Notes: generated from the sequence alone by a model not told the origin. A DNA stretch of 64,000 bases from Xenophilus aerolatus (GCA_030418545.1 QAIB01000001.1:558001-622000), one strand, 5' to 3'; shown: positions 26,710 to 34,097, numbered from the stretch's first letter. Program-made: numbers and translations.

Positions 26710-27423
26710 TTACCCTTTTTTCAGCGCGACGACCGTCGACTCCCCACCGGCCTGCACCCGGGCGCCGGTCACGAAGTACGCGTGGAGGTCGTGCGCGAAG
26801 CTGTTGAGCTTGGTCAGCACGAACTTGTTGCCGCGCACGAGCGCGTTGTAGCCCAGCACCGCGGGAATGGCGACGGCCAGGCCGAGCGCCGTCATGATCA
26901 GCGCCTCGCCGATGGGGCCGGCCACCTTGTCGATGGTCGCCTGGCCGGCCGAGCCGATGCTCATCAGCGCGTGATAGATGCCCCACACGGTCCCGAAGAG
27001 GCCGATGAAGGGGGCGGTGGAGCCCACCGAGGCCAGGATCGCCAAGCCGGTCTGCAAGCGCGCCGTGAACTCGTCGATGGTGTTGCGCAGCGCGCGCGTG
27101 ATCCAGTCGCTCACGTCGAGCGCGTCGTGCAGGTGCGCCTTGGTGTTGCGGTGATGCGCGGCGGCCTCGCGGCCTTCCAGTGCCAGCACGCGGAAGGGGT
27201 TGGTGTCGTCCTTGCCCAGCTTGTCGAGCGCGGTGGCGAAGTCCTCGCTGTGCCAGAAGTCGCCCGAGCGCCGGGCCATGCGCTTGTAGCGCACGATGTC
27301 GAAGGCCTTCACGAGGATGACGATCCAGGAGGCGAGCGACATGCCCACCAGCAGGATGGCCACTGCCTTGGTGACGAAGTCGCCCTGCTGCCAAACGTGC
27401 ATCAAGCCGAATTGGGAATCCAT
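26710..27423 (-). CDS. exbB: Biopolymer transport protein ExbB (MotA/TolQ/ExbB family)
   Basis: A 237-residue protein with three transmembrane helices (about residues 18-38, 125-150 and 165-190). The MotA/TolQ/ExbB signature is clear: LASVGSTAPFIGLFGTVWGI, then IGEALIMTALGLAVAIPAV. It forms the ExbB pentamer around ExbD. It is 18 nt downstream of tonB and 6 nt upstream of exbD, so it belongs to one operon. Confidence 0.95.
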   Translation of the reverse strand: MDSQFGLMHVWQQGDFVTKAVAILLVGMSLASWIVILVKAFDIVRYKRMARRSGDFWHSEDFATALDKLGKDDTNPFRVLALEGREAAAHHRNTKAHLHDALDVSDWITRALRNTIDEFTARLQTGLAILASVGSTAPFIGLFGTVWGIYHALMSIGSAGQATIDKVAGPIGEALIMTALGLAVAIPAVLGYNALVRGNKFVLTKLNSFAHDLHAYFVTGARVQAGGESTVVALKKG

Positions 27424-27441
27424 AAATGCTCCAGGAAAAAA

Positions 27442-28155
27442 TCAGTTCAGGACGAAGGCCAGTGGCGCGGTGTACGCGTACTCCGGCGACCGTGGAGTGC
27501 CGGGGGGCAGGTTGATCGCAATGCGCGAACGCAGCGCGGCTTCGCGGCCGGCGGCGTCGAGCCGCTCGTAGCCGCTCGAGGTGACCACCGTGGCGCGCTT
27601 GGCGTTACCGTCGGAATCGAAAATGATGCGAAGGACCACCGTGCCCGATTCGCCGAGCCGCTTGCTCATGGCCGGGAACACGAGTGGCGGCTTCACCACC
27701 CACTGCGCCTGCGCGCCGGTGAGTTCCTTCTGCGCCGGGGCAGCAGGAGGAGCCGGCGGCGGGGCCGGGGGTGCCGGCGGCGCAGGGGGCGCCTCCGGCG
27801 CGGGCGGGGCTGGAGGCGGCGGCTCCACCACGCCGGTCGGTGCGTTGGGCGGCGGCGGCGTTGGCCGCGTCTCGCGCACGGCCTGCGGCCGGGGCGGCGG
27901 CTTGACCACCTCCTTCCTCGGCGGCGCGGGCGGCGGTGGGGGAGGAGGGGGCGGCGGCGGTGCGGGCCTGGGCGGCTCGATGATCTGCGCCAGCAGCTCC
28001 ACCGGCACGACCACTTCGGCCGCCTTGCGCAGCAGGCCGCTCTGCAGGGCCCACAGCGCGGCGGCGTGGAACAGGATGACGCCGCCCGCGATCACCGCGG
28101 TGCGCGACAGGCCCAGGGGCGAGGAGGGGGGAGAAGACGAAAAACGACTGGACAC
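27442..28155 (-). CDS. tonB: Energy transducer TonB
   Basis: A 237-residue TonB. One N-terminal membrane anchor (about residues 15-38) is followed by a long Pro-rich periplasmic spacer (about 55-145), including eleven consecutive prolines, and a C-terminal domain (about 150-237) with the YP-type core LVFPAMSKRLGESGTVVLRI and the closing ALRSRIAINLPPG. It carries energy from ExbBD to outer-membrane receptors. The polyproline run should make it dependent on EF-P, encoded in the same window. Probably expressed from the Fur-controlled bfd promoter upstream. Confidence 0.94.
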   Translation of the reverse strand: MSSRFSSSPPSSPLGLSRTAVIAGGVILFHAAALWALQSGLLRKAAEVVVPVELLAQIIEPPRPAPPPPPPPPPPPAPPRKEVVKPPPRPQAVRETRPTPPPPNAPTGVVEPPPPAPPAPEAPPAPPAPPAPPPAPPAAPAQKELTGAQAQWVVKPPLVFPAMSKRLGESGTVVLRIIFDSDGNAKRATVVTSSGYERLDAAGREAALRSRIAINLPPGTPRSPEYAYTAPLAFVLN

Positions 28156-28218
28156 GATCCACCAAGGTCAGGCCGCCGCGTGCGCACGCACGCGGGGCGC
28201 GGCGCAGGCCGCAGCGCG

Positions 28219-28293
28219 CTACTTACGAAATATCCACCAGGCAGAGCCTGCCACGAAGATCAGGCTGCCGGCGATGGTCGAGACGAATTCCAT
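28219..28293 (-). CDS. Candidate 24-residue membrane peptide between bfd and tonB
   Basis: A 24-codon frame with an ATG preceded at 6 nt by GGAGAG, a strong Shine-Dalgarno. The peptide starts MEFVSTIAGS, continues as a single hydrophobic helix with a Trp-Trp pair near the end, and closes with IFRK, a positive-inside C-terminal tail. It overlaps the last 34 nt of bfd in another frame and ends 64 nt before tonB. No homologue is known to me. If real, it is a small inner-membrane protein of the iron operon; the length is too short for codon statistics. Confidence 0.5.
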   Translation of the reverse strand: MEFVSTIAGSLIFVAGSAWWIFRK

Positions 28294-28532
28294 GCGTTGC
28301 TCTCCGTGATGGCGGTGGCAAGCTGGATCGCTCGTGGCTCGAAATCGCAGCTCAGGGCCGCGACCGGGTGCGATGCGCTGCATTGCGCCACTACGTCGCG
28401 CGCACAACCTTCGCAGCGGCCACATTGGGTGGCGACGCCGAGTTCGAACTGAACTTCGTCGAAGGTCATGCCCGCGCGCGCGTGCCGTGCGATTTCGCGA
28501 TCGGAGACTCGACGACACACGCAGACGATCAT
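28260..28532 (-). CDS. bfd: Bacterioferritin-associated ferredoxin
   Basis: A 90-residue Bfd-type [2Fe-2S] protein that delivers electrons to bacterioferritin to release stored iron. The cluster ligands are C-V-C at residues 4-6 and CGRCEGC at about 37-43, the Bfd pattern C-x-C...C-x2-C. The domain ends near residue 55; the remaining 35 residues are not typical of Bfd. A perfect TATAAT promoter overlapped by a Fur-like palindrome lies about 40 bp upstream. It is the first gene of the bfd-tonB-exbBD run. Confidence 0.92.
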   Translation of the reverse strand: MIVCVCRRVSDREIARHARAGMTFDEVQFELGVATQCGRCEGCARDVVAQCSASHPVAALSCDFEPRAIQLATAITESNAWNSSRPSPAA

Positions 28533-28570
28533 GGTGGGCAGCAGTTGGCTGGCTGTTGGACGATGTGCTG

Positions 28571-28600
28571 ATTATAAATACGAATCTATCGCATTTGCAA
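28571..28600 (-). promoter_or_regulatory. bfd-tonB operon promoter with Fur-like operator
   Basis: On the minus strand a -35 TTGCAA (28595-28600), an 18-bp spacer and a perfect -10 TATAAT (28571-28576). The spacer holds the dyad AAATGCGA-TAGAT-TCGTATTT (28576-28596), resembling beta-proteobacterial Fur sites. Confidence 0.72.
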
Positions 28601-28627
28601 TCGCTATCGACCACAAGATCGAGGGCC

Positions 28628-29308
28628 TCACACCTCGGACCACATGCGCAGGAGGTTGTGGTAGTGGCCGGTCAGCGCCACGGTCTCTTCGGTTTCGCCC
28701 AGCCGGCTGCGCAGGCGCTGCAGGGCCTGGTCGAGCTCATACAGCATCGAGCGCCGGGCGTCGTCGCGCACCATGCTCTGGACCCAGAAAAAGGAGCAGA
28801 CCCGCGCCCCGCGCGTCACCGGATGCACGCGGTGCAGGCTGCTGGAGGGATAGAGGATCAGGTCGCCGGCCGGCAGCTTCACCTCGTGCGAGCCGTAGGT
28901 GTCGACCACCTCCAGCTCGCCGCCGTCGTAGTCCTCCGGGTCGCACAGGAAGAGCGTGCACGACAGGTCGGTGCGCAGCTGGTAGTTGGTGCCGGGCACG
29001 TTGCGGATGCTGCCGTCCACGTGCAGGCCGTAGTGCTCGCCGCCCTCGTAGCGGTTGAACAGCGGCGGCACGAAGCGAAAGGGCAGTGCGGCCGAGAAGA
29101 ACAGCGGGTTCTTCAGCAGCACCTGCAGGATCCGCTCGCCCCATTGGCGGCCGAGGGGTGAGAGCTCGGCGATCTGCCGGTTCTGCTTCACCCGCGCACC
29201 CTGTTCGCCGACAGTGGCCTTGCCGTCCACCCACTCGGCCTCGTCGAGGGCGGTGCGCAGTGCGCGCACCTCGTCGCGGGTCAGCACTTCGGACACATGC
29301 AGCATCAT
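28628..29308 (-). CDS. PKHD-type Fe(II)/2-oxoglutarate hydroxylase, PiuC-like
   Basis: A 226-residue double-stranded beta-helix oxygenase of the PiuC/YbiX family, typically encoded beside siderophore receptors. The iron ligands are visible: H-x-D in [10 protein letters not shown] (about residues 96-105) and the distal His in [13 protein letters not shown], whose final Arg anchors 2-oxoglutarate. The N-terminus [14 protein letters not shown] is typical. No receptor gene adjoins it here. It closes the flavinylation-type gene run; 92 bp separate it from the flavoprotein upstream. The natural substrate is unknown for the family. Confidence 0.93.
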   Translation of the reverse strand: MMLHVSEVLTRDEVRALRTALDEAEWVDGKATVGEQGARVKQNRQIAELSPLGRQWGERILQVLLKNPLFFSAALPFRFVPPLFNRYEGGEHYGLHVDGSIRNVPGTNYQLRTDLSCTLFLCDPEDYDGGELEVVDTYGSHEVKLPAGDLILYPSSSLHRVHPVTRGARVCSFFWVQSMVRDDARRSMLYELDQALQRLRSRLGETEETVALTGHYHNLLRMWSEV

Positions 29309-29400
29309 GGGGAGGCTCCTTGCAGATCAACGGGGCGGGCCGGGGGCGCGCCGAGGGAATGAGTGTCGTGGGCTTCGGTGTCGATGGGGGTCGATCGGCG

Positions 29401-30783
29401 TCAATAGACGTCGCGCCGGTAGCGACCCTCGGCGGTCAGCGCGGCCAGGCGCTCCGGTCCGAGGACCTGCCGCAGCGCACCGTCCACACCCGCGGCCATG
29501 CCCTGCAGGCTGCCGCAGACGTAGATGGCCGCCCCGCGTTCGACCCAGGCGGCTACCTCCTCGGCCCGCTGCAGCAGGCGGTGCTGGACGTAGAGGCGCT
29601 CGCCCTGCGTCGCCTCGGCATCGCGCGAGAAGACCATGTCGAGCCGCGCCAGCGTACCGTCCGTGTGCCAGGCCTCGAGTTCGGCCCGGCACAGGAAATC
29701 GTTCGCTGCACGGCGTTCGCCGAAGACCAGCCAGTTCGGACCCTGGCCGGCAACTGCGCGTGCGCGCAGATGGGCACGCAGCCCCGCCAGTCCCGTGCCG
29801 TTGCCGATGAGGATGAGGGGCCGCTCTTCGTTGCCCGCGAGGCGGAAGCCGGGGTGCGGCTTCAGCCGCATCGCCACCGTGTCGCCCAAGGCCAGGGTGG
29901 AGGTGAGCAGGCCCGATGCCTCGCCCAGGCTGCCGTCGGGGTGGCGCTCCTGGCGCACGATGAGCTGCAACTCGCCGTCATGGACGGTGGAGGCGATCGA
30001 GTAGTCGCGCGGCCGGCCGGGGTCTGCAGCCACGGCCACTTGTACGAGGTCGCCGGCCTCCCACTCCGGATCAGGGCCGGGCGGCGGCATGAAGCAGAGC
30101 AGGAACGCCGGGCCGCCGTCGCTGCCGGGGTTCAGGTGCTCGCGTGACACGAGGCGCCAGGGTGCGAAGTCGGCAGTCGGCGAAGCGATGGCCAGATCCT
30201 GCTCGCTGGCGTCGGGCCTCAGCCGGCGTCGCCACTCGGCCAGCGCGGCGGGGGCGCCCTTGTCGACCTCGATGCGTGGAAATGCGGGCTGCGCGCCCTG
30301 GGCCTGCAGCCACTCGTCGAGGCGCCGGCCGAAGCCGCAGAAGTGGATGTATTCGCGGTCGCCCAATGCCAGCACGGCGTACGAGAGTTGCTTCAACGAC
30401 GGTGCTTCGGGCCCTTCCATCAGGCGTTCGACGAACACGCTGGCGCCGTCGGGTGCATCGCCCTCGCCGTAGGTGCTGGCGATGAAGCAAGCCTGCCGCG
30501 CCTGACCGAGCGTCTGCGCATCGAGCGCGTTGAGCGCCACCACGCGCACCGAAGTGCCGCCGGCGTGCAGCCAGCGCGCGCTGTCCCATGCGATCGACTC
30601 GGCCTGACCCGTCTGGCTGGCATGGACCATCAGCACCGCTTCGCCTTCACCGGCCAGTGCGGCGGCGTCGGCCGCCGCTGCACCGGCGCGTGCGCGTACG
30701 CGCCACCAGATGCCGGCGCACAGCGCGCCATACGCGGCCACGGAGGCGCCGGCGGCGACCCAGCGAAGCGGCTCACTCAGCAC
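29401..30783 (-). CDS. Membrane-anchored diflavin reductase (sulfite reductase alpha / P450 reductase-like)
   Basis: A 460-residue protein. An N-terminal transmembrane helix (about residues 8-28) is followed by a flavodoxin domain binding FMN (about 48-195; VLMVHASQTGQAESIA and STYGEGDAPDGA), then an FAD domain (RDYSIASTVHDG) and an NADPH domain (LILIGNGTGLAGLRAHL, YVCGSLQGMA), ending in Tyr like other family members. It should move electrons from NADPH through FAD to FMN at the inner membrane. It is shorter than CysJ because the connecting domain is reduced. It lies downstream of apbE in the iron run. Confidence 0.88.
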   Translation of the reverse strand: MLSEPLRWVAAGASVAAYGALCAGIWWRVRARAGAAAADAAALAGEGEAVLMVHASQTGQAESIAWDSARWLHAGGTSVRVVALNALDAQTLGQARQACFIASTYGEGDAPDGASVFVERLMEGPEAPSLKQLSYAVLALGDREYIHFCGFGRRLDEWLQAQGAQPAFPRIEVDKGAPAALAEWRRRLRPDASEQDLAIASPTADFAPWRLVSREHLNPGSDGGPAFLLCFMPPPGPDPEWEAGDLVQVAVAADPGRPRDYSIASTVHDGELQLIVRQERHPDGSLGEASGLLTSTLALGDTVAMRLKPHPGFRLAGNEERPLILIGNGTGLAGLRAHLRARAVAGQGPNWLVFGERRAANDFLCRAELEAWHTDGTLARLDMVFSRDAEATQGERLYVQHRLLQRAEEVAAWVERGAAIYVCGSLQGMAAGVDGALRQVLGPERLAALTAEGRYRRDVY

Positions 30784-30800
30784 ACGACACCTGGCAGAAT

Positions 30801-30862
30801 GCTATCGATTTCATAGCTGCTTGCGCCCGTCGCGCGGGCGCTGAAGGCCGATTGGGCTCGAA
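30801..30862 (+). repeat. Dispersed GCTAT/ATAGC repeat, copy 5
   Basis: Core GCTATCGATTTCATAGC, then TGCTTGCGCCC, a GC hairpin and GGCCGATTGGGCTCGAA. It lies between apbE and the flavoprotein, inside the probable operon. Confidence 0.8.
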
Positions 30863-30877
30863 GTTCCTGGTGGTGCA

Positions 30878-31789
30878 TCACGCCGCAGCCTGTGCCGCCC
30901 AGGTGGCGCTGGGATGCAGCGCCAGCGTGCCGTCGGGGTCGCGTTGCGCGAACAGGGCGGCCACGCCGTGCCGATCGGCGAAAGCCAGTCCATCCTCGAC
31001 GCCCAGCACCGTGAGCACCGTCGCCAGCGCGTCCGCGTCCATGCAGTGTTCGTGCAGGACGGTGACGGAGGCCAACGCGTGCACGACCGGCTCGCCGGTG
31101 CGCGGATCGATCGTGTGCGACCAGCGCCGCCCGCCTTGCTCCTGCACGTGCCAGCGGTCGCCCGAGGTGGCGACCGCGCGGTCGACCAGTGCGATGCGTA
31201 GACCCGGCCCGGCACCGGGATCGACCTGCACCTGCCAGGGCAGGCCACCCGGTCGCCGCCCCACGCCGCGCAGCTCGCCGCCCACCTCGAGCAGGAAGTC
31301 GTGCAGCCCGAGCTGCTGCAGCGCGGCCACGCCGGCATCGACGCCGTAGCCCTTGGCGATGCCCGACAGGTCCAGCGACAGGCCGCCCGGTTGCACCAGG
31401 CGGCGGCTGGCCGCGTCGTGCGCGATGCGTTGCCGACCGCAGCGTGCGCGGGCTTCTGCCAGCGAGGCGGCGTTGGGCGGCAGCTGGCCATCGTCCACCG
31501 CGTCGGGCCCGAAGCCCCACAGGGTCACCAGCGGGCCGATGCCGGGATCGAGGGCGCCGCCGCTGAGGTCGGCCCAATGCAGCGCACGCGCGAGCACGTT
31601 GTTCAGCGCCTCGGGCAGCGTGTGCGTGCTGCCAGCCGGCGCGCGGTTGAAGAGGCCCAGCGCCGAATCCTCGTCCCAGTGGCTCATCTGTGCCACCACC
31701 TCGTCCAGCGCCGACTGCACGGCCTGCCGCAGTGCATCGAGCGGCAGCATGCGCGGGTTGTCGACGCGCAGCGACCAGGTGGTCCCCAT
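30878..31789 (-). CDS. apbE: FAD:protein FMN transferase ApbE
   Basis: An ApbE that transfers FMN from FAD to Thr or Ser of periplasmic proteins. Motifs: GETMGTTWSLRV, ALDPGIGPLVTLWGFGP, the conserved LDLSGIAKGYGVDAG, the metal-binding DPRTGEP, and CMDADALATVLTVLG. The coordinates use the first ATG (303 residues), but homology extends some 30-35 codons upstream (through RLQHLAGE), where there is no ATG, GTG or TTG; an ATA overlaps the stop of the DUF4198 gene. The true start is therefore unclear. No secretion signal is seen. Its expected client is the DUF2271 protein two genes upstream. Confidence 0.88.
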   Translation of the reverse strand: MGTTWSLRVDNPRMLPLDALRQAVQSALDEVVAQMSHWDEDSALGLFNRAPAGSTHTLPEALNNVLARALHWADLSGGALDPGIGPLVTLWGFGPDAVDDGQLPPNAASLAEARARCGRQRIAHDAASRRLVQPGGLSLDLSGIAKGYGVDAGVAALQQLGLHDFLLEVGGELRGVGRRPGGLPWQVQVDPGAGPGLRIALVDRAVATSGDRWHVQEQGGRRWSHTIDPRTGEPVVHALASVTVLHEHCMDADALATVLTVLGVEDGLAFADRHGVAALFAQRDPDGTLALHPSATWAAQAAA

Positions 31790-31896
31790 CGTCTCGCCCG
31801 CAAGATGTTGCAGGCGGGCCGGATCGGCGGCGCGCGGCGCGTCGGGCAGTCGGTAGCCCGAGACGCGCGTGGCGAAGGAGGGGACGCCGGAGAGGC

Positions 31897-32703
31897 TTAT
31901 GGCGCGACTTCCAGCGTTGCCGAGTAGCTCACGCGCCGCTCCTTGGCCTGCGGCAGCGTGGTCTTCGTGTCGCGCGCGCTCGCCTCCAGCCAGTACATGC
32001 CGGCGTGCGGCCAGGTCACGCTGAACTGGCCCTTGTCGTCGGTCTTGAGCTTGAGCTCCTCGAGCTTGTCGCGGTACACGGTGCCGCCGGCCGTGATGCC
32101 GACCTCCATGTCCTTCGCGGGCTGGCCGTCGAGCAGCAGCGTGAAGGTTGACTTCTCGCCCTTCACGTTGTCGGTCGGGCTGCCGGCGGCCACCAGTTCC
32201 AGGCCCACGCCGACCGGCTTGAGCGCGGAGGGCTTGCCGACGGTGACGAAGGTCTCGTTGCGGCCGACCGACTGCGTGACGTTGACCTCGGTCGCATCCG
32301 CGGGAATCTGGGCGGCGATGCTCTCCGCCGTGCCGCGCGCGCGCTTGGGCTGGCCGGTGGCCTTGTCCTTCCAGCTCGCGAACACACCGGCGTTGACCAC
32401 GGCGATGCGGTAGGTGCCCGGCTGCGCCAGCTCGACGTCGAACACGCTGCGCTGCTTGAGCTTGGCCTGCGACTCGGCCTTCAGCGCGGCGCCGTCGGGC
32501 GCGGTGATCTGCAGGTTGTCGAGGTTCATCGCCGCATGGTTGGCCACGAACAGGTCGTTGGAGATTGCGGCGTCGACGGTCACGCGATCGGGCTTGGACA
32601 GCACGGTGGTCGAGGGCAGCAGCCAGGCGTTGTGGGCCTGGGCGGCGAGGGCGGCCAGCAGGGCGGTCGTAGCGACGGCGGCGGTGCGCAGGATCGGCTT
32701 CAT
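31897..32703 (-). CDS. DUF4198 domain-containing periplasmic protein
   Basis: A 268-residue secreted protein. A Sec signal peptide (about residues 1-23, ending AAQA) precedes the mature start HNAWLLPS. The N-terminal His is typical of DUF4198 and could form part of a metal site. The body is beta-rich, with two Ig-like or carboxypeptidase-regulatory-like folds, the second around VGITAGGTVYRDKLEELKLK. DUF4198 proteins occur with metal transport genes. It lies between DUF2271 and apbE; the stop TAA overlaps the apbE frame. The molecular role is unknown. Confidence 0.85.
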   Translation of the reverse strand: MKPILRTAAVATTALLAALAAQAHNAWLLPSTTVLSKPDRVTVDAAISNDLFVANHAAMNLDNLQITAPDGAALKAESQAKLKQRSVFDVELAQPGTYRIAVVNAGVFASWKDKATGQPKRARGTAESIAAQIPADATEVNVTQSVGRNETFVTVGKPSALKPVGVGLELVAAGSPTDNVKGEKSTFTLLLDGQPAKDMEVGITAGGTVYRDKLEELKLKTDDKGQFSVTWPHAGMYWLEASARDTKTTLPQAKERRVSYSATLEVAP

Positions 32704-32748
32704 GACAGAGGCTCCGACAGTGAAAGGGACAGGGTCTGGATGAGGCGA

Positions 32749-33282
32749 TCAGGGCTTGAGTTCGACCCTGACTTCGCCGAGCTCGTCTTTTCCGGTGGCC
32801 GTGGCGCTGTCGGTCTTGGCGGGCGGCCACTGGAAGGGCACCGTGACGACTTCGCGGCCGCCGACTTCGCGTGCGGCTTCCACGACCAGCTTGTAGCTGC
32901 CGGGAGCCAGCTGCGCGAGCGGCTTGCTGCCTTCGGTGAAGCTCAGCGCATGCTTGCCGGCGGGCTTGGTCGCGCCGGTGACGCCATCGATGGGCACCGC
33001 CAGCTCGCGGCCGCCGCGGCGCCACCACTGGCGCAGGTCCTTCAGCCACTTGGTGCCTTCGCCCTCGGGATTGTTGGTCTTGGTGCGCACGTCGTACCAG
33101 ACAGCCAGCGTGCTCGCCATCGAGTTGTCTGCGCGCTCGATCCAGGCGGCCACGTAAGGCCGGTGGTACTCCGAGACGTTCAGCCGCGGGATCTCTATGT
33201 TGACGCCCAGGCCGGCGGCGACGGCCGGGCCGGCGAACAGGGCCGACAGCGCGATGGGGGCGAGGGGATAGCGGAGCTGCAC
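32749..33282 (-). CDS. DUF2271 periplasmic protein, predicted ApbE-flavinylated
   Basis: A 177-residue secreted protein. A GTG start (preceded at 6 nt by AAGGA) begins a signal peptide (residues 1-23, ending AVAAG). The DUF2271 body includes RPYVAAWIERADNSMASTLA and TKWLKDLRQWWRRGG. Residues 99-105 read D-G-V-T-G-A-T, matching the ApbE flavinylation motif of NqrC/RnfG-type proteins; Thr105 would carry the FMN. With apbE in the same run, this is the likely covalent flavoprotein electron carrier. The GTG was chosen because it starts a proper signal peptide. Confidence 0.87.
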   Translation of the reverse strand: MQLRYPLAPIALSALFAGPAVAAGLGVNIEIPRLNVSEYHRPYVAAWIERADNSMASTLAVWYDVRTKTNNPEGEGTKWLKDLRQWWRRGGRELAVPIDGVTGATKPAGKHALSFTEGSKPLAQLAPGSYKLVVEAAREVGGREVVTVPFQWPPAKTDSATATGKDELGEVRVELKP

Positions 33283-33331
33283 GGGAGGTCCTTTGCGGGA
33301 TGCGATGGAAAAAAAGATGAAAGCGGGGAGG

Positions 33332-33976
33332 TCAGTGGATGAGCAGCAGCGCCAGCAGCAGCGGCACCAGCAGGCCCATGCCGACCATCGGCCAAGTGAA
33401 GGGCCGGTTGCCGGCATGCATCTTGAGGATCAGCAGGCCGGTGGCCGAGAACACGAGCGCGGCGGCCGCGAAGATGTCGATGAACCAGCGCCAGGCCGCG
33501 CCGGTGTTGCGGCCCTTGTGCAGGTCGTTGAGGTAGGAGATCCAGCCGCGGTCGGTCAGCTCGTACTCGGCGGCGCCGTCGCCGAGGTTGATGCGCATCC
33601 AGGCGTCGCCGCCGGGCCGCGGAAGGGAGAGATACACCTCGTCCTCGGACCACTCCGCGTCACGCTCGGCCGTGTCGAGTTGCCATTGCCGGCTGGCCCA
33701 GCGCTGCAACTCGAGCGGCAGCGGCGCCTTGCCCTTGTGCGCCTGCTGCACCTCCGGCTGCATCTTCTCGAGCAGCGTGCGCAGGGCGGGCTCCAGCGTG
33801 GCGGTGCGCTGCGTGACCGCGGGCTTGGCCTCGATCTGGCCCGCGTGGTTGAGGGTGATGCCCGTAATGCTGAACAGCAGCATGCCCACCAGGCACAGGG
33901 CGGAACTGACCCAGTGCCATTCGTGCAGGGTCTTGAGCCAGTAGGCGCGGCGGGGGGCGGTCGAAGAGGCGGACAT
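33332..33976 (-). CDS. PepSY-associated transmembrane protein
   Basis: A 214-residue inner-membrane protein with one N-terminal helix (about residues 22-44), a periplasmic PepSY-like domain (about 50-155) and two C-terminal helices (about 162-185 and 193-213). Several His lie at helix ends (LHEWHW at 17-22, LNHAG, NDLHKG, KMHAG) and could ligate heme or metal. PepSY proteins such as FpvG of Pseudomonas act in ferric-siderophore reduction. It is the first gene of the iron redox run, behind a Fur-like operator. Confidence 0.85.
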   Translation of the reverse strand: MSASSTAPRRAYWLKTLHEWHWVSSALCLVGMLLFSITGITLNHAGQIEAKPAVTQRTATLEPALRTLLEKMQPEVQQAHKGKAPLPLELQRWASRQWQLDTAERDAEWSEDEVYLSLPRPGGDAWMRINLGDGAAEYELTDRGWISYLNDLHKGRNTGAAWRWFIDIFAAAALVFSATGLLILKMHAGNRPFTWPMVGMGLLVPLLLALLLIH

Positions 33977-33987
33977 CGGCGCGGCGC

Positions 33988-34021
33988 ATTCTAACGATAC
34001 AAATGAGAATCGATGTCATTT
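33988..34021 (-). promoter_or_regulatory. Fur-like operator and -10 box upstream of the PepSY gene
   Basis: A -10 TAGAAT (33988-33993, minus strand) lies just downstream of a 21-bp dyad (34001-34021): AAATGA and TCATTT flank GAATCGATG, with AATGAGAATC matching half of the TGAGAAT-type Fur consensus. The start codon is about 12 bp from the -10 box, so the leader is short or the start is further in. Confidence 0.68.
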
Positions 34022-34041
34022 GTCGCGATGCCAATGCACAG

Positions 34042-34097
34042 CGAAATTTGGCGCCGGCGCCCGCCCGGCTGGCGCGGGCAGCTATGGTTTTGAGAGC
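34042..34097 (-). repeat. Dispersed GCTAT/ATAGC repeat, copy 6 (inverted)
   Basis: GAAATTTGGCGCCGGCGCCC, then CTGGCGCGGGCA and the core GCTATGGTTTTGAGAGC. It lies between the PepSY operator and the bfr terminator. Confidence 0.7.
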
